A DNA stretch of 33,754 nucleotides from Alphaproteobacteria bacterium WMHbin7 (GCA_002753155.1 PDZW01000031.1:1-33754), one strand, 5' to 3'. Counted from the first letter of the stretch, positions 10,921-18,525 are shown. Program-made: numbers and translations. Notes: generated from the letters alone by a model not told the origin.

Positions 10921-11313
10921 ATGTACAGAGAAACGACCCGCGCCATTACCGTCTCGGTCGAACCGGTCTATCTCGAGGACCAGTCGAGCCCCGAGGAGAG
11001 TCATTTCGTCTGGGCCTACCGGGTTCGCATTGAAAACGGCGGTCGGGAGACCGTGCAGTTGCTGCGCCGCCACTGGCGCATCACAGATGCCGTGGGCCGC
11101 CAACAGGAAGTCGAGGGGCCGGGCGTGGTGGGTGAGCAACCCGTTCTGAAGCCTGGCGAATCCTTTGAATATACCTCAGGCACCCCCCTGCCCACCGCCT
11201 CGGGCATCATGGCCGGGACCTATCAGATGGAAAATGAGAGCGGCGAACAGTTCCTGGTGGGGATTCCCGCCTTTTCACTCGACAGCCCCCATCAGATGTC
11301 CCGGCTGAACTGA
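10921..11313 (+). CDS. apaG: ApaG domain protein
   Basis: The protein has 130 residues, the standard ApaG size. The fibronectin-III-like beta fold is recognisable from [27 protein letters not shown] (shown here only as a pattern region), then [37 protein letters not shown], and [10 protein letters not shown]. ApaG has been linked to cobalt/magnesium resistance and to Ap4A metabolism in enterobacteria; its biochemical role is not settled. It lies divergent from rpsD and 65 bp upstream of folE. No ribosome-binding site is seen, in keeping with the leaderless promoter proposed above. Confidence 0.95.
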   Translation: MYRETTRAITVSVEPVYLEDQSSPEESHFVWAYRVRIENGGRETVQLLRRHWRITDAVGRQQEVEGPGVVGEQPVLKPGESFEYTSGTPLPTASGIMAGTYQMENESGEQFLVGIPAFSLDSPHQMSRLN

Positions 11314-11378
11314 CGTCTTGCAGGGGGCCGGTCCGCACCCCACTTCTGGCTGGTGTGCTGAAATAATGGAGAATCGCC

Positions 11379-12023
11379 TTGACCGCCGAAAGCCGCATCA
11401 CCCCCAAAACGGCCAGTACGGCCACCCTGGTCAAGCCCACGCGCGAGGAAGCCGAGGCGGCCGTCAGAACGCTCATCCGCTGGTCAGGCGATGATCCCTC
11501 CCGCGAAGGATTGAAGGGCACGCCCGACCGCGTGGTCAGGGCCTATGAGGAATTCTATTCCGGCTACGAGGCCGACCCCGTCGAAATCCTAAGCCGTACT
11601 TTCGAAGAGACCGACGGCTACGACGAGATGGTGGTGTTGCGAGATATCCGTCTGGAATCGAACTGCGAGCACCACATGGTGCCCATCCTGGGCAAGGCGC
11701 ATGTGGCCTATCTGCCGGATCGGCGCGTGGTTGGCATCTCAAAGCTGGCCCGCGTGGTCGAAATCTATTCGCGGCGCCTGCAAATTCAAGAAAAGCTGAC
11801 ATCGCAGATCGCCAACTGCATCAATGAGGTGCTGCACCCCAAAGGGGTGGCGGTGGTGATTGAGGCGGCCCACCAATGCATGACCACCAGGGGGGTGCGC
11901 AAGCCCGGTGTCACCATGGTGACCAGCCGCATGCTGGGCGCCTTCCGCGACAACCCGGCCACAAGGCGCGAATTCCTGGCCATGATCAGCAACACGGCAC
12001 ATGGCAGCTTAAGCAACGCTTAG
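11379..12023 (+). CDS. folE: GTP cyclohydrolase I
   Basis: FolE converts GTP to 7,8-dihydroneopterin triphosphate, the first step of folate biosynthesis. The protein has 214 residues. The start is TTG at 11379 with GGAG (11368-11371) seven bases upstream; there is no better ATG. Zinc ligands and active-site residues are visible in [20 protein letters not shown] and [16 protein letters not shown], and the substrate-binding segment [19 protein letters not shown] is intact. The N-terminal 25 residues are a variable extension. The stop is followed closely by the toxin-antitoxin operator. Confidence 0.97.
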   Translation: MTAESRITPKTASTATLVKPTREEAEAAVRTLIRWSGDDPSREGLKGTPDRVVRAYEEFYSGYEADPVEILSRTFEETDGYDEMVVLRDIRLESNCEHHMVPILGKAHVAYLPDRRVVGISKLARVVEIYSRRLQIQEKLTSQIANCINEVLHPKGVAVVIEAAHQCMTTRGVRKPGVTMVTSRMLGAFRDNPATRREFLAMISNTAHGSLSNA

Positions 12024-12032
12024 TCGGACCAG

Positions 12033-12092
12033 CCTTGACCAACCTTGACCAACGCCCTGATCGGGATTACATTAGGTCAAGTTTGGTCAAGG
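12033..12092 (+). promoter_or_regulatory. Promoter with four-half-site operator of the Phd/PIN toxin-antitoxin operon
   Basis: Two perfect tandem copies of CCTTGACCAA (12033-12042, 12043-12052) are matched downstream by its exact reverse complement TTGGTCAAGG (12083-12092) and an 8/10 copy at 12073-12082. The second upstream copy contains the -35 box TTGACC (12045-12050). A -10 box TACATT (12068-12073) follows after 17 bases. Binding of the antitoxin or toxin-antitoxin complex here would block RNA polymerase, the usual autoregulation of such operons (inferred). Confidence 0.75.
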
Positions 12093-12102
12093 AGCCCTGT
12101 GC

Positions 12103-12348
12103 ATGACCGCCGCCATCAATCTTTATGAAGCCAAAACCCAGCTTTCCAGTTTGGTCGAGCGCGCTGCCTCGGGCGAGGAGATCGTCATTGCCAAGGCAGG
12201 CCGCCCCCTGGCTCGACTGGTGCCTTTGAAGTCGCGTCTGCAACCCCGCCAGCCTGGGTTGCTCAAGGGACAAATCCAACTCGGCCCTGATTTCGATGCG
12301 CCTTTACCCGAAAACATCGCCAAGGCCTTCCGGGGTGAGGACGCTTGA
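12103..12348 (+). CDS. Phd/YefM-type antitoxin
   Basis: The protein has 81 residues. The N-terminal DNA-binding/dimerisation domain is typical of Phd/YefM: INLYEAKTQLSSLVERAASG followed by EEIVIAKAGRPLARLVPL. The C-terminal 30 residues (GLLKGQIQLGPDFDAPLPEN) should wrap the toxin. It is the first gene of a two-gene operon; its stop codon overlaps the TTG start of the PIN toxin by three bases. The ATG at 12103 follows AAGGAG (12089-12094), eight bases upstream. Regulation by the four-half-site operator upstream is likely. Confidence 0.9.
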   Translation: MTAAINLYEAKTQLSSLVERAASGEEIVIAKAGRPLARLVPLKSRLQPRQPGLLKGQIQLGPDFDAPLPENIAKAFRGEDA

Positions 12349-12731
12349 GGCTGCTGCTCGATACGCATCTTCTCATCTGGTGGCTGAACGATGATGCGGC
12401 CCTGTCCGTCACAGCACGCCAAGCGATCGCAGACCCGGGGTCGGAGGTCTTCGTCAGCGCCGCCAGTGTCTGGGAAATCGCCATCAAACACGCACTCGGC
12501 AAACTGGCGTTTCCCATTGGTCGCATGAGCGGAATTCTGGGCGAAGCCGGGTTCGCACCGATGAGCATCGAGATCCAGCACACCATTCGTGCGGGAGCCT
12601 TGCCGCGCCATCACGATGACCCGTTCGACCGCATGCTGATCGCGCAGGCGCAATTGGAGGGCCTTGTCATCGCCACGGCGGATTCGATGTTCAAAAAATA
12701 CGATGTGTCCCTGATCGACGGTGCCGATTGA
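12345..12731 (+). CDS. PIN-domain ribonuclease toxin (VapC-like)
   Basis: The protein has 128 residues. PIN-domain metal-binding acidic residues are all present: Asp6 in LLLDTHLLIWWL, Glu44 in SAASVWEIAIKHALGKL, and the aspartates of HHDDPFDRMLIAQA and IATADSMFKKYDV. This is the PIN branch usually paired with Phd-type antitoxins. Members cut RNA, often tRNA or rRNA (established); the target here is unknown. Translation starts at TTG 12345, overlapping the antitoxin stop as TTGA, so synthesis is coupled to the antitoxin. All catalytic positions are intact, so the toxin is probably active. Confidence 0.9.
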   Translation: MRLLLDTHLLIWWLNDDAALSVTARQAIADPGSEVFVSAASVWEIAIKHALGKLAFPIGRMSGILGEAGFAPMSIEIQHTIRAGALPRHHDDPFDRMLIAQAQLEGLVIATADSMFKKYDVSLIDGAD

Positions 12732-12839
12732 GGCTTCAAGAAGGATTGAGGGCTCGCAAAATTTCCACACTTTTTTGCTCGACGAAGCCAAGTGAACCTT
12801 CGATACTGACGAACAGATAAATTCAGGATCGGGGGTCTC

Positions 12840-13586
12840 ATGAAAAAGTTTGTTCTGGGCGGTGTGGCCGCCCTGGTCATCGTGATCGGTGGCGTTCTTT
12901 TCTTCCTGGTTTCGAATCTCGATTCGCTGGTCAAGACGGCCATCGAGGAAGTGGGCAGCAAGGTGGCAGGCGTGAAAGTCAGCGTGTCGTCGGTCAAGAT
13001 ATCGCTTGCGGATGGTCGCGGCACCATCTCGGGTCTGACGGTTGGCAATCCCTCTGGCTTCAAGACGCCATCAGCCTTCTCGCTGGGCACCGTCGGATTC
13101 GGAATCGATACGAATAGCGTTACCAAGAATCCTGTGGTCGTTAAGGAAATTTTGATTGCAGCGCCGCAGGTGACCTATGAATTGGGCAGTGGCGGCAGCA
13201 ATATCGACGCCATTCAAAAGAATGTTCAGGCCTTCGTGGGATCGGGTGCCAAGGCCAAGGGGCCGGAAAATAAAAGCGGCGACGAAACCAAGCTGGTCAT
13301 TGATCTTTTGCAACTGACCGGCGGCAAGCTGACCCTGGCCACACCCTTGCCCGGCGGCGCAGCCACAGCCGATCTGCCCGATATCAAGCTGACCAATATC
13401 GGCAAGAGCGGCGGCGGCGCCAATCCGGCCGAAGTCGCTTCCAAGGTGCTGAACGCCATCTCGCAGTCCGCCGTCAAAGCGGCCTCGAATCTGGGTGTGG
13501 GCAAGCTGATGGACAGCGCCACCGAGGCCGTGGGCTCTACGACCAAGGGCGGCGTCGATTCCGTCAAGGGCCTCTTCGGAAAATAG
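12840..13586 (+). CDS. Membrane-anchored periplasmic protein, AsmA-like N-terminal domain
   Basis: The protein has 248 residues. An N-terminal transmembrane anchor (FVLGGVAALVIVIGGVLFFL) is followed by a periplasmic part. The beta-rich stretch LDSLVKTAIEEVGSKVAGVK, SVKISLADGRGTISGLTVGN, FSLGTVGFGIDTNS resembles the start of AsmA-like (DUF748-related) proteins that act at the inner-membrane/periplasm face. The middle is low complexity (Gly, Ser, Lys) and the C terminus is a Ser/Lys/Gly-rich helix (DSATEAVGSTTKGGVDSVKG). The precise function is unknown. It stands alone between the toxin-antitoxin pair and a strong terminator. Confidence 0.7.
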   Translation: MKKFVLGGVAALVIVIGGVLFFLVSNLDSLVKTAIEEVGSKVAGVKVSVSSVKISLADGRGTISGLTVGNPSGFKTPSAFSLGTVGFGIDTNSVTKNPVVVKEILIAAPQVTYELGSGGSNIDAIQKNVQAFVGSGAKAKGPENKSGDETKLVIDLLQLTGGKLTLATPLPGGAATADLPDIKLTNIGKSGGGANPAEVASKVLNAISQSAVKAASNLGVGKLMDSATEAVGSTTKGGVDSVKGLFGK

Positions 13587-13631
13587 GCCTGCCCTGTCTT
13601 TCGTCTGGCCGACACAAGTGCTATCAGTCTT

Positions 13632-13669
13632 CCGGGCGGGATCAAAAAACATGACCCGCCCGGTTTGTT
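13632..13669 (+). terminator. Rho-independent terminator after the AsmA-like gene
   Basis: A nine-pair GC stem (CCGGGCGGG at 13632-13640 with CCCGCCCGG at 13655-13663) is extended by a TC/GA pair across one bulged base, then followed by TTTGTT. It lies 46 bases past the stop at 13586. Confidence 0.85.
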
Positions 13670-13697
13670 GCGTCCATAATTTGCATAGGAGAAATCA

Positions 13698-14171
13698 ATG
13701 TCCGGTGAACAGATAAGCAGGCGCAATGCATTGTTGGCGGGGGGCGCATTGGCAGCTACCGCCCTGGCGTCCGGCCCTGTCCTGGCCCAGTCTCAGGCCC
13801 ATGATGCGCACGCCCATCACATGATGGGAAGCATGCACAAGAATCAGGCCCTGATCGATACCGCCATGGATTGCATCGTGAAGGGCAATCTGTGCCTCGA
13901 CCATTGCATGGCTTTGATCCGGGCCAATGACACCAGCATTGCCGCCTGCGCCCAGCAGGTGATGCTGATGCTGCCCATGTGCGATGTTCTTGCAAAATAC
14001 GCCATGGCGGATGCTCCCTACCTCAAGCAGGTGGCCAATCTGTGCATTACGATTTGCACCGATTGCGAAAAGGAATGCCGCAAGCATGAGGGCAAGCACA
14101 GCCAGTGCAAGGCCTGCGCGGATTCCTGTGCTGCCTGCATCAAGGCCTGCAAGGCCCTGCTGGCAGCCTGA
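13698..14171 (+). CDS. Tat-exported four-helix-bundle copper storage protein (Csp)
   Basis: The protein has 157 residues. A twin-arginine signal (SRRNALLAGGALAATALASG) is followed by a His-rich mature start (HDAHAHHMMG) and a four-helix DUF326/Csp domain with 14 cysteines arranged as CxxxC-type pairs that point into the bundle. Examples are DCIVKGNLCLDHC, CITICTDCEKEC and CKACADSCAACIKAC. Csp proteins bind many Cu(I) ions along the bundle core (established for Csp1). Tat export in folded form suits a periplasmic copper store. The ATG follows GGAGA. Neighbours give no copper-enzyme context. Confidence 0.92.
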   Translation: MSGEQISRRNALLAGGALAATALASGPVLAQSQAHDAHAHHMMGSMHKNQALIDTAMDCIVKGNLCLDHCMALIRANDTSIAACAQQVMLMLPMCDVLAKYAMADAPYLKQVANLCITICTDCEKECRKHEGKHSQCKACADSCAACIKACKALLAA

Positions 14172-14187
14172 ACATCTTTCTATTGAA

Positions 14188-14985
14188 TCAGGGCATCAAT
14201 TCCCCACCGGCCAGAACGATACTCTGGCCGGTGACGGAGTTGGCGGCTTCGCTGCACAGCCAAGCCACGGTGCCCCCGATCTCGCTGGGCTGAACCAAGC
14301 GCCCCTGTGGATTGTGCGCCACCAGATTGGCCAGGGCTTCGTCGCGCGAGCGGCCCGTCTTGGCGGTAATGGTATCCAGCGTGTTGGCAACGATGTCAGT
14401 ATCCGTATAGCCCGGACAGATGGCATTGACCGTGATCGAGGTCTTGGCCAGTTCCATGGCCAGTGAGCGCGTAAACCCCACCAGGGCATGTTTGGCGGCA
14501 GAATAGGCGGTGATATAGGGCATGCCGGTCAGACCAGCCGTCGAGGCGATATTGACGATGCGCCCCCAGCCAGCCGCCTGCATGCCGGGCAGTACGGCCT
14601 GGGTGGCATGAACAGCACTCATCAAATCGACATCCAGCATCTTCCTCCAGAATGCCGCATCGCTTTTCAGAAAGGGCGCGGAAAGGGCGATGCCCGCATT
14701 GTTGACCAGAATATCAGCCTGGCCCAGTTCGGCCTGAAGCCCCGCCAGGGCCTGGACAAGGGCCTTCTCGTCGGCCACATCGGCCACCGCCACCGCCACA
14801 CGCCCCCCATGGCGGCTGCGAAGCCCCTCCGCCGTCGTTTCCAGCACGTCCAGATGACGCCCCAACAGGGACAGGCTGGCCCCCTCAGCCGCCAGGGTCT
14901 CGGCAATGGCAGCCCCGATACCCCGCCCCCCTCCGGTCACGATGGCATGCTTGGTCGAAAGCGGTTGGGCTGAGGGCGTAGACAT
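14188..14985 (-). CDS. Short-chain dehydrogenase/reductase
   Basis: The protein has 265 residues from the ATG at 14985 (MSTPSAQPL); an upstream ATG at 15021 is possible but adds a non-conserved leader. It is a classical SDR: NAD(P)-binding TGGGRGIGAAIAE, NNAG motif in DILVNNAGIALSAPF, catalytic Ser in VNIASTAGLTG, and YxxxK in YITAYSAAKHALVG. The C-terminal ICPGYTDTDIVANT and QSIVLAGGELMP resemble 3-hydroxyacyl-CoA or 3-hydroxybutyrate dehydrogenases. The substrate cannot be fixed; a role in hydroxyacyl-CoA metabolism is a reasonable guess. It converges on the csp gene with a 16-base gap. Confidence 0.88.
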   Translation of the reverse strand: MSTPSAQPLSTKHAIVTGGGRGIGAAIAETLAAEGASLSLLGRHLDVLETTAEGLRSRHGGRVAVAVADVADEKALVQALAGLQAELGQADILVNNAGIALSAPFLKSDAAFWRKMLDVDLMSAVHATQAVLPGMQAAGWGRIVNIASTAGLTGMPYITAYSAAKHALVGFTRSLAMELAKTSITVNAICPGYTDTDIVANTLDTITAKTGRSRDEALANLVAHNPQGRLVQPSEIGGTVAWLCSEAANSVTGQSIVLAGGELMP

Positions 14986-15185
14986 GCAAGGGACTCTTTT
15001 CACTTGGGGTTTCGCCCCCAAACTCTATCCCCGAACGTGGCAAAAAGACAATTCGGTAGCGCAATGCCACTTTAAACCAGCCCCTGTGAATAAATTATCG
15101 TTCTGAATCAAGCTCTCGGTTGACAGGGGCGGATAAATCCCGCAAATTTTCTGGACAAAAATCTCTAGAGGGGAAGCGAGGCTCT

Positions 15186-16514
15186 ATGGAAACGGGACGG
15201 ATTGTCCGGCGCGGGATTCTGGCTTTTTCCCTGGTTGTTGCCGTAGCCCTTCTGTTCATCGATCCCGGTTCGGGCCGTCGCATGCAGTCGGCGGGGGCAG
15301 CCCTTATCGACGCCGACTTCCCCCTGTCCTCGCTTTCCGCTTCGACCCTGTCCGGCGACAGCCAGTTGGAGGAGGCCTCGCTTCTGCCCACCGTCAAGCT
15401 GTTGGCCGTGGAGCCCGGCGATACGCTGGCCCAGATTCTGGTCGATGAGGGGGCTGCCTCCAAGGAAGCGCATGCCGCCATCGAGATGCTGAAGAAGATC
15501 TACAATCCGCGCGACCTGCGCAGCGGCCAGGAGATCGAGGTCACCTTCCAGCCTTCTCCTGACGGATTGGGTGGGGCGAGGTTCATGGGCCTTTCCTTCG
15601 AGCCCGATTATGCCCGCGAGATTTCCGTCAAGCGTGGCGAGGATGGCAGCTTCAGCGCCAAGGAAGCCAAAAAGCCCCTGAAGCACGAGATCGTCAGGGC
15701 CGATGGCCGCATCGACAGCAGCCTTTACGAGGCGGCAATCAAGGCCGGTCTTAGCAACAATGTGCTGACCACCATGGTCCGCGTTTTGTCCTACGACGTC
15801 GATTTCCAGCGCGACATTCAGGAAGGCGACAGTTTCTCGGTCTTCTTCGAACGCTGGTTCGATGAGAAGGGACAGCCCGTCCATGACGGCGACGTTTTCT
15901 ACCTGTCGATGACGCTTTCCGGAAAGCCTTTGCATTATTACCGCTTCAAGGCCGCCGACGGGTTGATCGATTATTTCAACCAGAAGGGCGAGAGCGTAAA
16001 GAAGGCCCTTTTGCGCACCCCTGCGGACGGGGCGCGCATCACCTCGAAATTCGGCAAGCGCAACCATCCCATTCTGGGCTATTCGCGCATGCATAAGGGC
16101 ATCGATTTCGGCCTGCCCACGGGCGCCCCCATTCAAGCGGCGGGCGACGGTGTGGTTGAAATGTCTGGCCCCAACAGCGGCTATGGCAACTATCTGCGCA
16201 TCCGCCATACCAACGGCTATGCCACGGCCTACGCCCATCTCTCGGCCTTCGCCAAGGGGGTTCGCGTTGGAAAGCGCGTCAGCCAGGGCCAGATCGTGGC
16301 CTATGTCGGCTCGACCGGCATGTCGACCGGCCCCCATCTTCACTACGAGGTGATGGTCAACGGCAAGCAAGTCAATCCCTTGAGCGTCAGAATGCCTTCG
16401 GGCCGCAAGCTGGCAGGCAAGGAGCTTGACCAATTCAATCAGGCCAAACTTGTCACCGACAAGAAGATGGCCGAGGCTCCGAGCATCGGGAAGCTGGCCG
16501 AAACCAAGCAATAA
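15186..16514 (+). CDS. M23-family murein endopeptidase with LysM/OapA-like domain
   Basis: The protein has 442 residues from the ATG at 15186, which follows GAGG; a TTG at 15120 would add 22 residues. An N-terminal membrane anchor (ILAFSLVVAVALLF) leads to a LysM/OapA-like segment (VEPGDTLAQILVDEG, then LRSGQEIEVTF). The C-terminal M23 domain has the zinc ligands HKGIDFGLPTGAPI and GPHLHYEVMVNGK, with the glycine-rich QAAGDGVVEMSG strand. Such enzymes cut peptide cross-links in murein, in cell growth, division or flagellar assembly. Flagellar export genes lie shortly downstream, but a direct link is not shown. Confidence 0.92.
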   Translation: METGRIVRRGILAFSLVVAVALLFIDPGSGRRMQSAGAALIDADFPLSSLSASTLSGDSQLEEASLLPTVKLLAVEPGDTLAQILVDEGAASKEAHAAIEMLKKIYNPRDLRSGQEIEVTFQPSPDGLGGARFMGLSFEPDYAREISVKRGEDGSFSAKEAKKPLKHEIVRADGRIDSSLYEAAIKAGLSNNVLTTMVRVLSYDVDFQRDIQEGDSFSVFFERWFDEKGQPVHDGDVFYLSMTLSGKPLHYYRFKAADGLIDYFNQKGESVKKALLRTPADGARITSKFGKRNHPILGYSRMHKGIDFGLPTGAPIQAAGDGVVEMSGPNSGYGNYLRIRHTNGYATAYAHLSAFAKGVRVGKRVSQGQIVAYVGSTGMSTGPHLHYEVMVNGKQVNPLSVRMPSGRKLAGKELDQFNQAKLVTDKKMAEAPSIGKLAETKQ

Positions 16515-16546
16515 CACCCGAAATACCCAACGCCAAGACTCAGGTA

Positions 16547-16585
16547 TTGACTTGCCCCTATTTCCGACTAGAATACTCGGAAATA
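16547..16585 (+). promoter_or_regulatory. Sigma70-type promoter with IscR-like palindromic operator over the -10 box
   Basis: TTGACT (16547-16552) and TAGAAT (16569-16574) are 16 bases apart. A perfect 9-bp inverted repeat, TATTTCCGA (16559-16567) and TCGGAAATA (16577-16585), is centred on the -10 box. Its core CCGACTAGAATACTCGG resembles the type 1 IscR site, with GACT and AxTC half-site elements and an AT-rich centre. A Rrf2-family repressor is the likely ligand (inferred from motif resemblance recalled from knowledge, not searched). Confidence 0.65.
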
Positions 16586-16604
16586 ACCATCCAGAGAGGG
16601 TGTC

Positions 16605-16766
16605 ATGCAAAAGATCATCGACTACCGCGTTGACGAGCAGTGCCGCGTTCTGGTGCGTCTGACCAATGGACGCGAACGTTGCGCCACCGACGAGGAATGG
16701 CTGGCCCTGTGGGCGTCCAATCCAGCCCTGACCGTGAAACTTGCCGTCTGCCATCTGCCGGGCTGA
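16605..16766 (+). CDS. 53-residue protein of unknown function, probable Rrf2/IscR-regulated
   Basis: The product is 53 residues, starting MQKIIDYRVDEQCRVLV and ending AVCHLPG, with three cysteines (residues 13, 26 and 49). GAGAGGG lies six bases before the ATG and a clear promoter/operator sits just upstream, which together support real expression. The sequence reads as a short beta-hairpin (DYRVDEQCRVLVRLTNGRER) followed by a helix with two tryptophans. I do not recognise the family. The IscR-like operator suggests a role in Fe-S or redox homeostasis (inferred). Confidence 0.6.
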   Translation: MQKIIDYRVDEQCRVLVRLTNGRERCATDEEWLALWASNPALTVKLAVCHLPG

Positions 16767-16854
16767 CCCGACCGACAAAGCGGCGTTAAACGGAATCTTT
16801 ACGCCCTGGCCCCACACTGGCTTGGTACAGACCCCCTTCCTCGCCAGAGGTCCC

Positions 16855-17178
16855 GTGAGCAAGACGTCCGACGACAAGACCCGTGTCCCGCCGGTGCCAG
16901 AGACCGTCGCCATTGCGCTTGACTACGACCCGCTGACGGCTGAGGACGCGCCTCGGGTCATCGCCAAGGGCAAGGGCTATATGGCCGAGCGCATCCTTGA
17001 GATCGCCTTCGAAAAGGGGATCAGGGTGCGCGAAGACGCCGATCTGGCCCAGATCCTTGCCGCGGTTGACGTCGATACCGAAATTCCCTTCGAAGCCTAT
17101 CTCGCCGTGGCCGAGATTCTGGCCTATGTCTACAACAGCAACAACCAGTTGCCGCCAACGGCACAGGCAGGCACATGA
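16855..17178 (+). CDS. Free-standing FlhB C-terminal-domain protein
   Basis: The protein has 107 residues, starting at GTG 16855 after AGAGG. It matches the cytoplasmic tail of FlhB downstream of the NPTH autocleavage site: VAIALDYDPLTAEDAPRVIAKG, AERILEIAFEKGIRVRED, LAQILAAVDVDTEIPFEAYL, AVAEILAYVYNSN. Neither the FlhB membrane part nor the NPTH motif is present, so it is a stand-alone paralogue, not a broken flhB. In FlhB this domain switches flagellar export specificity; free copies can partly replace it in some bacteria (established for FlhX-type proteins). The stop overlaps the next gene by four bases in a flagellar operon. Confidence 0.85.
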   Translation: MSKTSDDKTRVPPVPETVAIALDYDPLTAEDAPRVIAKGKGYMAERILEIAFEKGIRVREDADLAQILAAVDVDTEIPFEAYLAVAEILAYVYNSNNQLPPTAQAGT

Positions 17179-17498
17179 GCCAAGACGACGTCGTGATAAG
17201 CCTGCCCGATCCCCTGGAACGCGACGCCTGTCTGGCCGCCGATCTGGTGAATGCGGCACGCCGCCTTCTGGCCGAGGGGCGTTTTCTCGATCTGGGCGCT
17301 TTGGAATCGCGCATTTCCGACCTGTGCGGACGAATTGCCGGCATGCCCAAGGAAGAAGGGCGGCGCTTTTCTGAATTTCTTCAGGAAATGAACGCCGAGC
17401 TGATCTCGCTTTCCCAGGAGATCGAGGCCCGCTGCAATGTTTTGGCCATCGAGCGAACGGCGGGTGCTAGCACCTCGGCCTATCGGCGCCTGGATTGA
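17175..17498 (+). CDS. Hypothetical helical protein in the flagellar export operon
   Basis: The protein has 107 residues and is not recognised. It looks almost entirely helical, with two amphipathic stretches (AADLVNAARRLLAEGRFLDL and EFLQEMNAELISLSQEIEAR) and an Ala/Ser-rich C terminus. Its ATG overlaps the FlhB-like stop, and its stop overlaps the fliO start by one base, so it is translated within the flagellar run. Size, helicity and place would suit a flagellar export chaperone of the FliT/FlgN kind, but no diagnostic motif is seen. Confidence 0.65.
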   Translation: MSQDDVVISLPDPLERDACLAADLVNAARRLLAEGRFLDLGALESRISDLCGRIAGMPKEEGRRFSEFLQEMNAELISLSQEIEARCNVLAIERTAGASTSAYRRLD

Positions 17499-17794
17499 TG
17501 TCCATGGATGGCGAGTCCTATTTTCGATATCTTCTGGCCCTGATCTTCGTGGTGGGCCTCATCCTGGCCGCAGGATGGGGAATCAAGCGTTTTGGCATGG
17601 GCCTGACCGTGGCCCCCCGGCTTAGGGGACAACAAAAACGGCTCATGATTACGGAAATTGCCGCTCTCGATGCAAGACGCCGCCTGGTGCTGATCAGGCG
17701 CGATGAGACCGAACACCTGATTCTGCTGGGCGTTACCCATGAAACAGTGCTGGAATCCGGCATTGTTCCCCCTCAAAAAGAGATGCCGTCATGA
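17498..17794 (+). CDS. fliO: Flagellar biosynthesis protein FliO
   Basis: The protein has 98 residues. There is one transmembrane segment (YLLALIFVVGLILAAGWGI) followed by a short cytoplasmic beta domain: LMITEIAALDARRRLVLIRR then EHLILLGVTHETVLESG, the pattern of FliO/FliZ-like proteins. FliO stabilises FliP during assembly of the FliPQR export gate (established). The ATG at 17498 shares one base with the preceding stop; a TTG at 17495 is an alternative. The stop overlaps fliP as ATGA, so the two products are made together. Confidence 0.85.
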   Translation: MSMDGESYFRYLLALIFVVGLILAAGWGIKRFGMGLTVAPRLRGQQKRLMITEIAALDARRRLVLIRRDETEHLILLGVTHETVLESGIVPPQKEMPS

Positions 17795-18525
17795 AGCGCC
17801 GCTGGTTTTTCTATCTTGCCCTGACCGGCCTGGCCTTCGTGCCCTCGCTGGCCCTGGCGCAATCCCTGACGCTCGATCTGGGCGAGGGCGCCTCGACGAC
17901 CGGGCGCATTCTTCAGCTTCTGATCCTGACGACACTGCTAAGCGTCGCCCCCTCGCTCCTGATCATGATCACCTGCTTTACGCGCATCGTGGTCGTTCTG
18001 TCTTTCCTGCGAACAGCTCTGGGTACGCAGAACACGCCGCCGCAGATGGTGATGGCCAGTCTGGCCGTGTTCCTGACCATGTTCATCATGGCCCCCACCT
18101 TCCAGGAAAGCTATCAGCAGGGAATCGCCCCCCTGATCACGGGCAAGGTCAATGAAATGGACGCCCTGAACATGGCGGCCAAGCCCTTTCACGCCTTCAT
18201 GCTGAAGCACACGCGGGAAAAGGATATCGGCCTGTTTTTGGAGATTTCGAAAACGCCCATGCCCGCAACGGCCGAGCAGACGCCGTTTCAGGTGCTGGTT
18301 CCCGCCTTCATGATCAGCGAACTGAGACGCGCCTTCGAAATCGGATTCCTGATCTTCATTCCCTTCGTCATCATCGACATGGTGGTCTCCAGCGTCCTGA
18401 TGTCGATGGGCATGATGATGCTGCCGCCCACCATGATCGCCATGCCTTTCAAGATCATCTTTTTCGTATTGATCGACGGCTGGTATCTGGTGGTGGGAAG
18501 CCTGGTCAAAAGCTTCGGGGCATAA
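17791..18525 (+). CDS. fliP: Flagellar type III export gate protein FliP
   Basis: FliP forms the core of the flagellar export gate with FliQ and FliR. The protein has 244 residues, standard for the family. A signal peptide (FFYLALTGLAFVPSLALAQS) precedes four membrane segments. Hallmarks include LSVAPSLLIMITCFTRIVVV, FLRTALGTQNTPPQMVMASL, FLTMFIMAPTF, QVLVPAFMISELRRAFEIGF and the PFVIIDMVVSSVLMSMGMMM / PFKIIFFVLIDGW tail. It ends the plus-strand flagellar run; fliQ and fliR are not next to it. Confidence 0.97.
   Translation: MKRRWFFYLALTGLAFVPSLALAQSLTLDLGEGASTTGRILQLLILTTLLSVAPSLLIMITCFTRIVVVLSFLRTALGTQNTPPQMVMASLAVFLTMFIMAPTFQESYQQGIAPLITGKVNEMDALNMAAKPFHAFMLKHTREKDIGLFLEISKTPMPATAEQTPFQVLVPAFMISELRRAFEIGFLIFIPFVIIDMVVSSVLMSMGMMMLPPTMIAMPFKIIFFVLIDGWYLVVGSLVKSFGA

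Noticed and set aside
15120-15148. TTGACA as promoter of the M23 gene
   Set aside because: The -35 box is perfect, but no acceptable -10 box lies at 16-18 bases; only AAATTT-like sequence is present.
15165-16913. Minus-strand open frame of 582 codons
   Set aside because: It is antisense to the M23 peptidase and the small gene, whose own frames, motifs and starts are convincing. Long antisense frames are common in GC-rich DNA.
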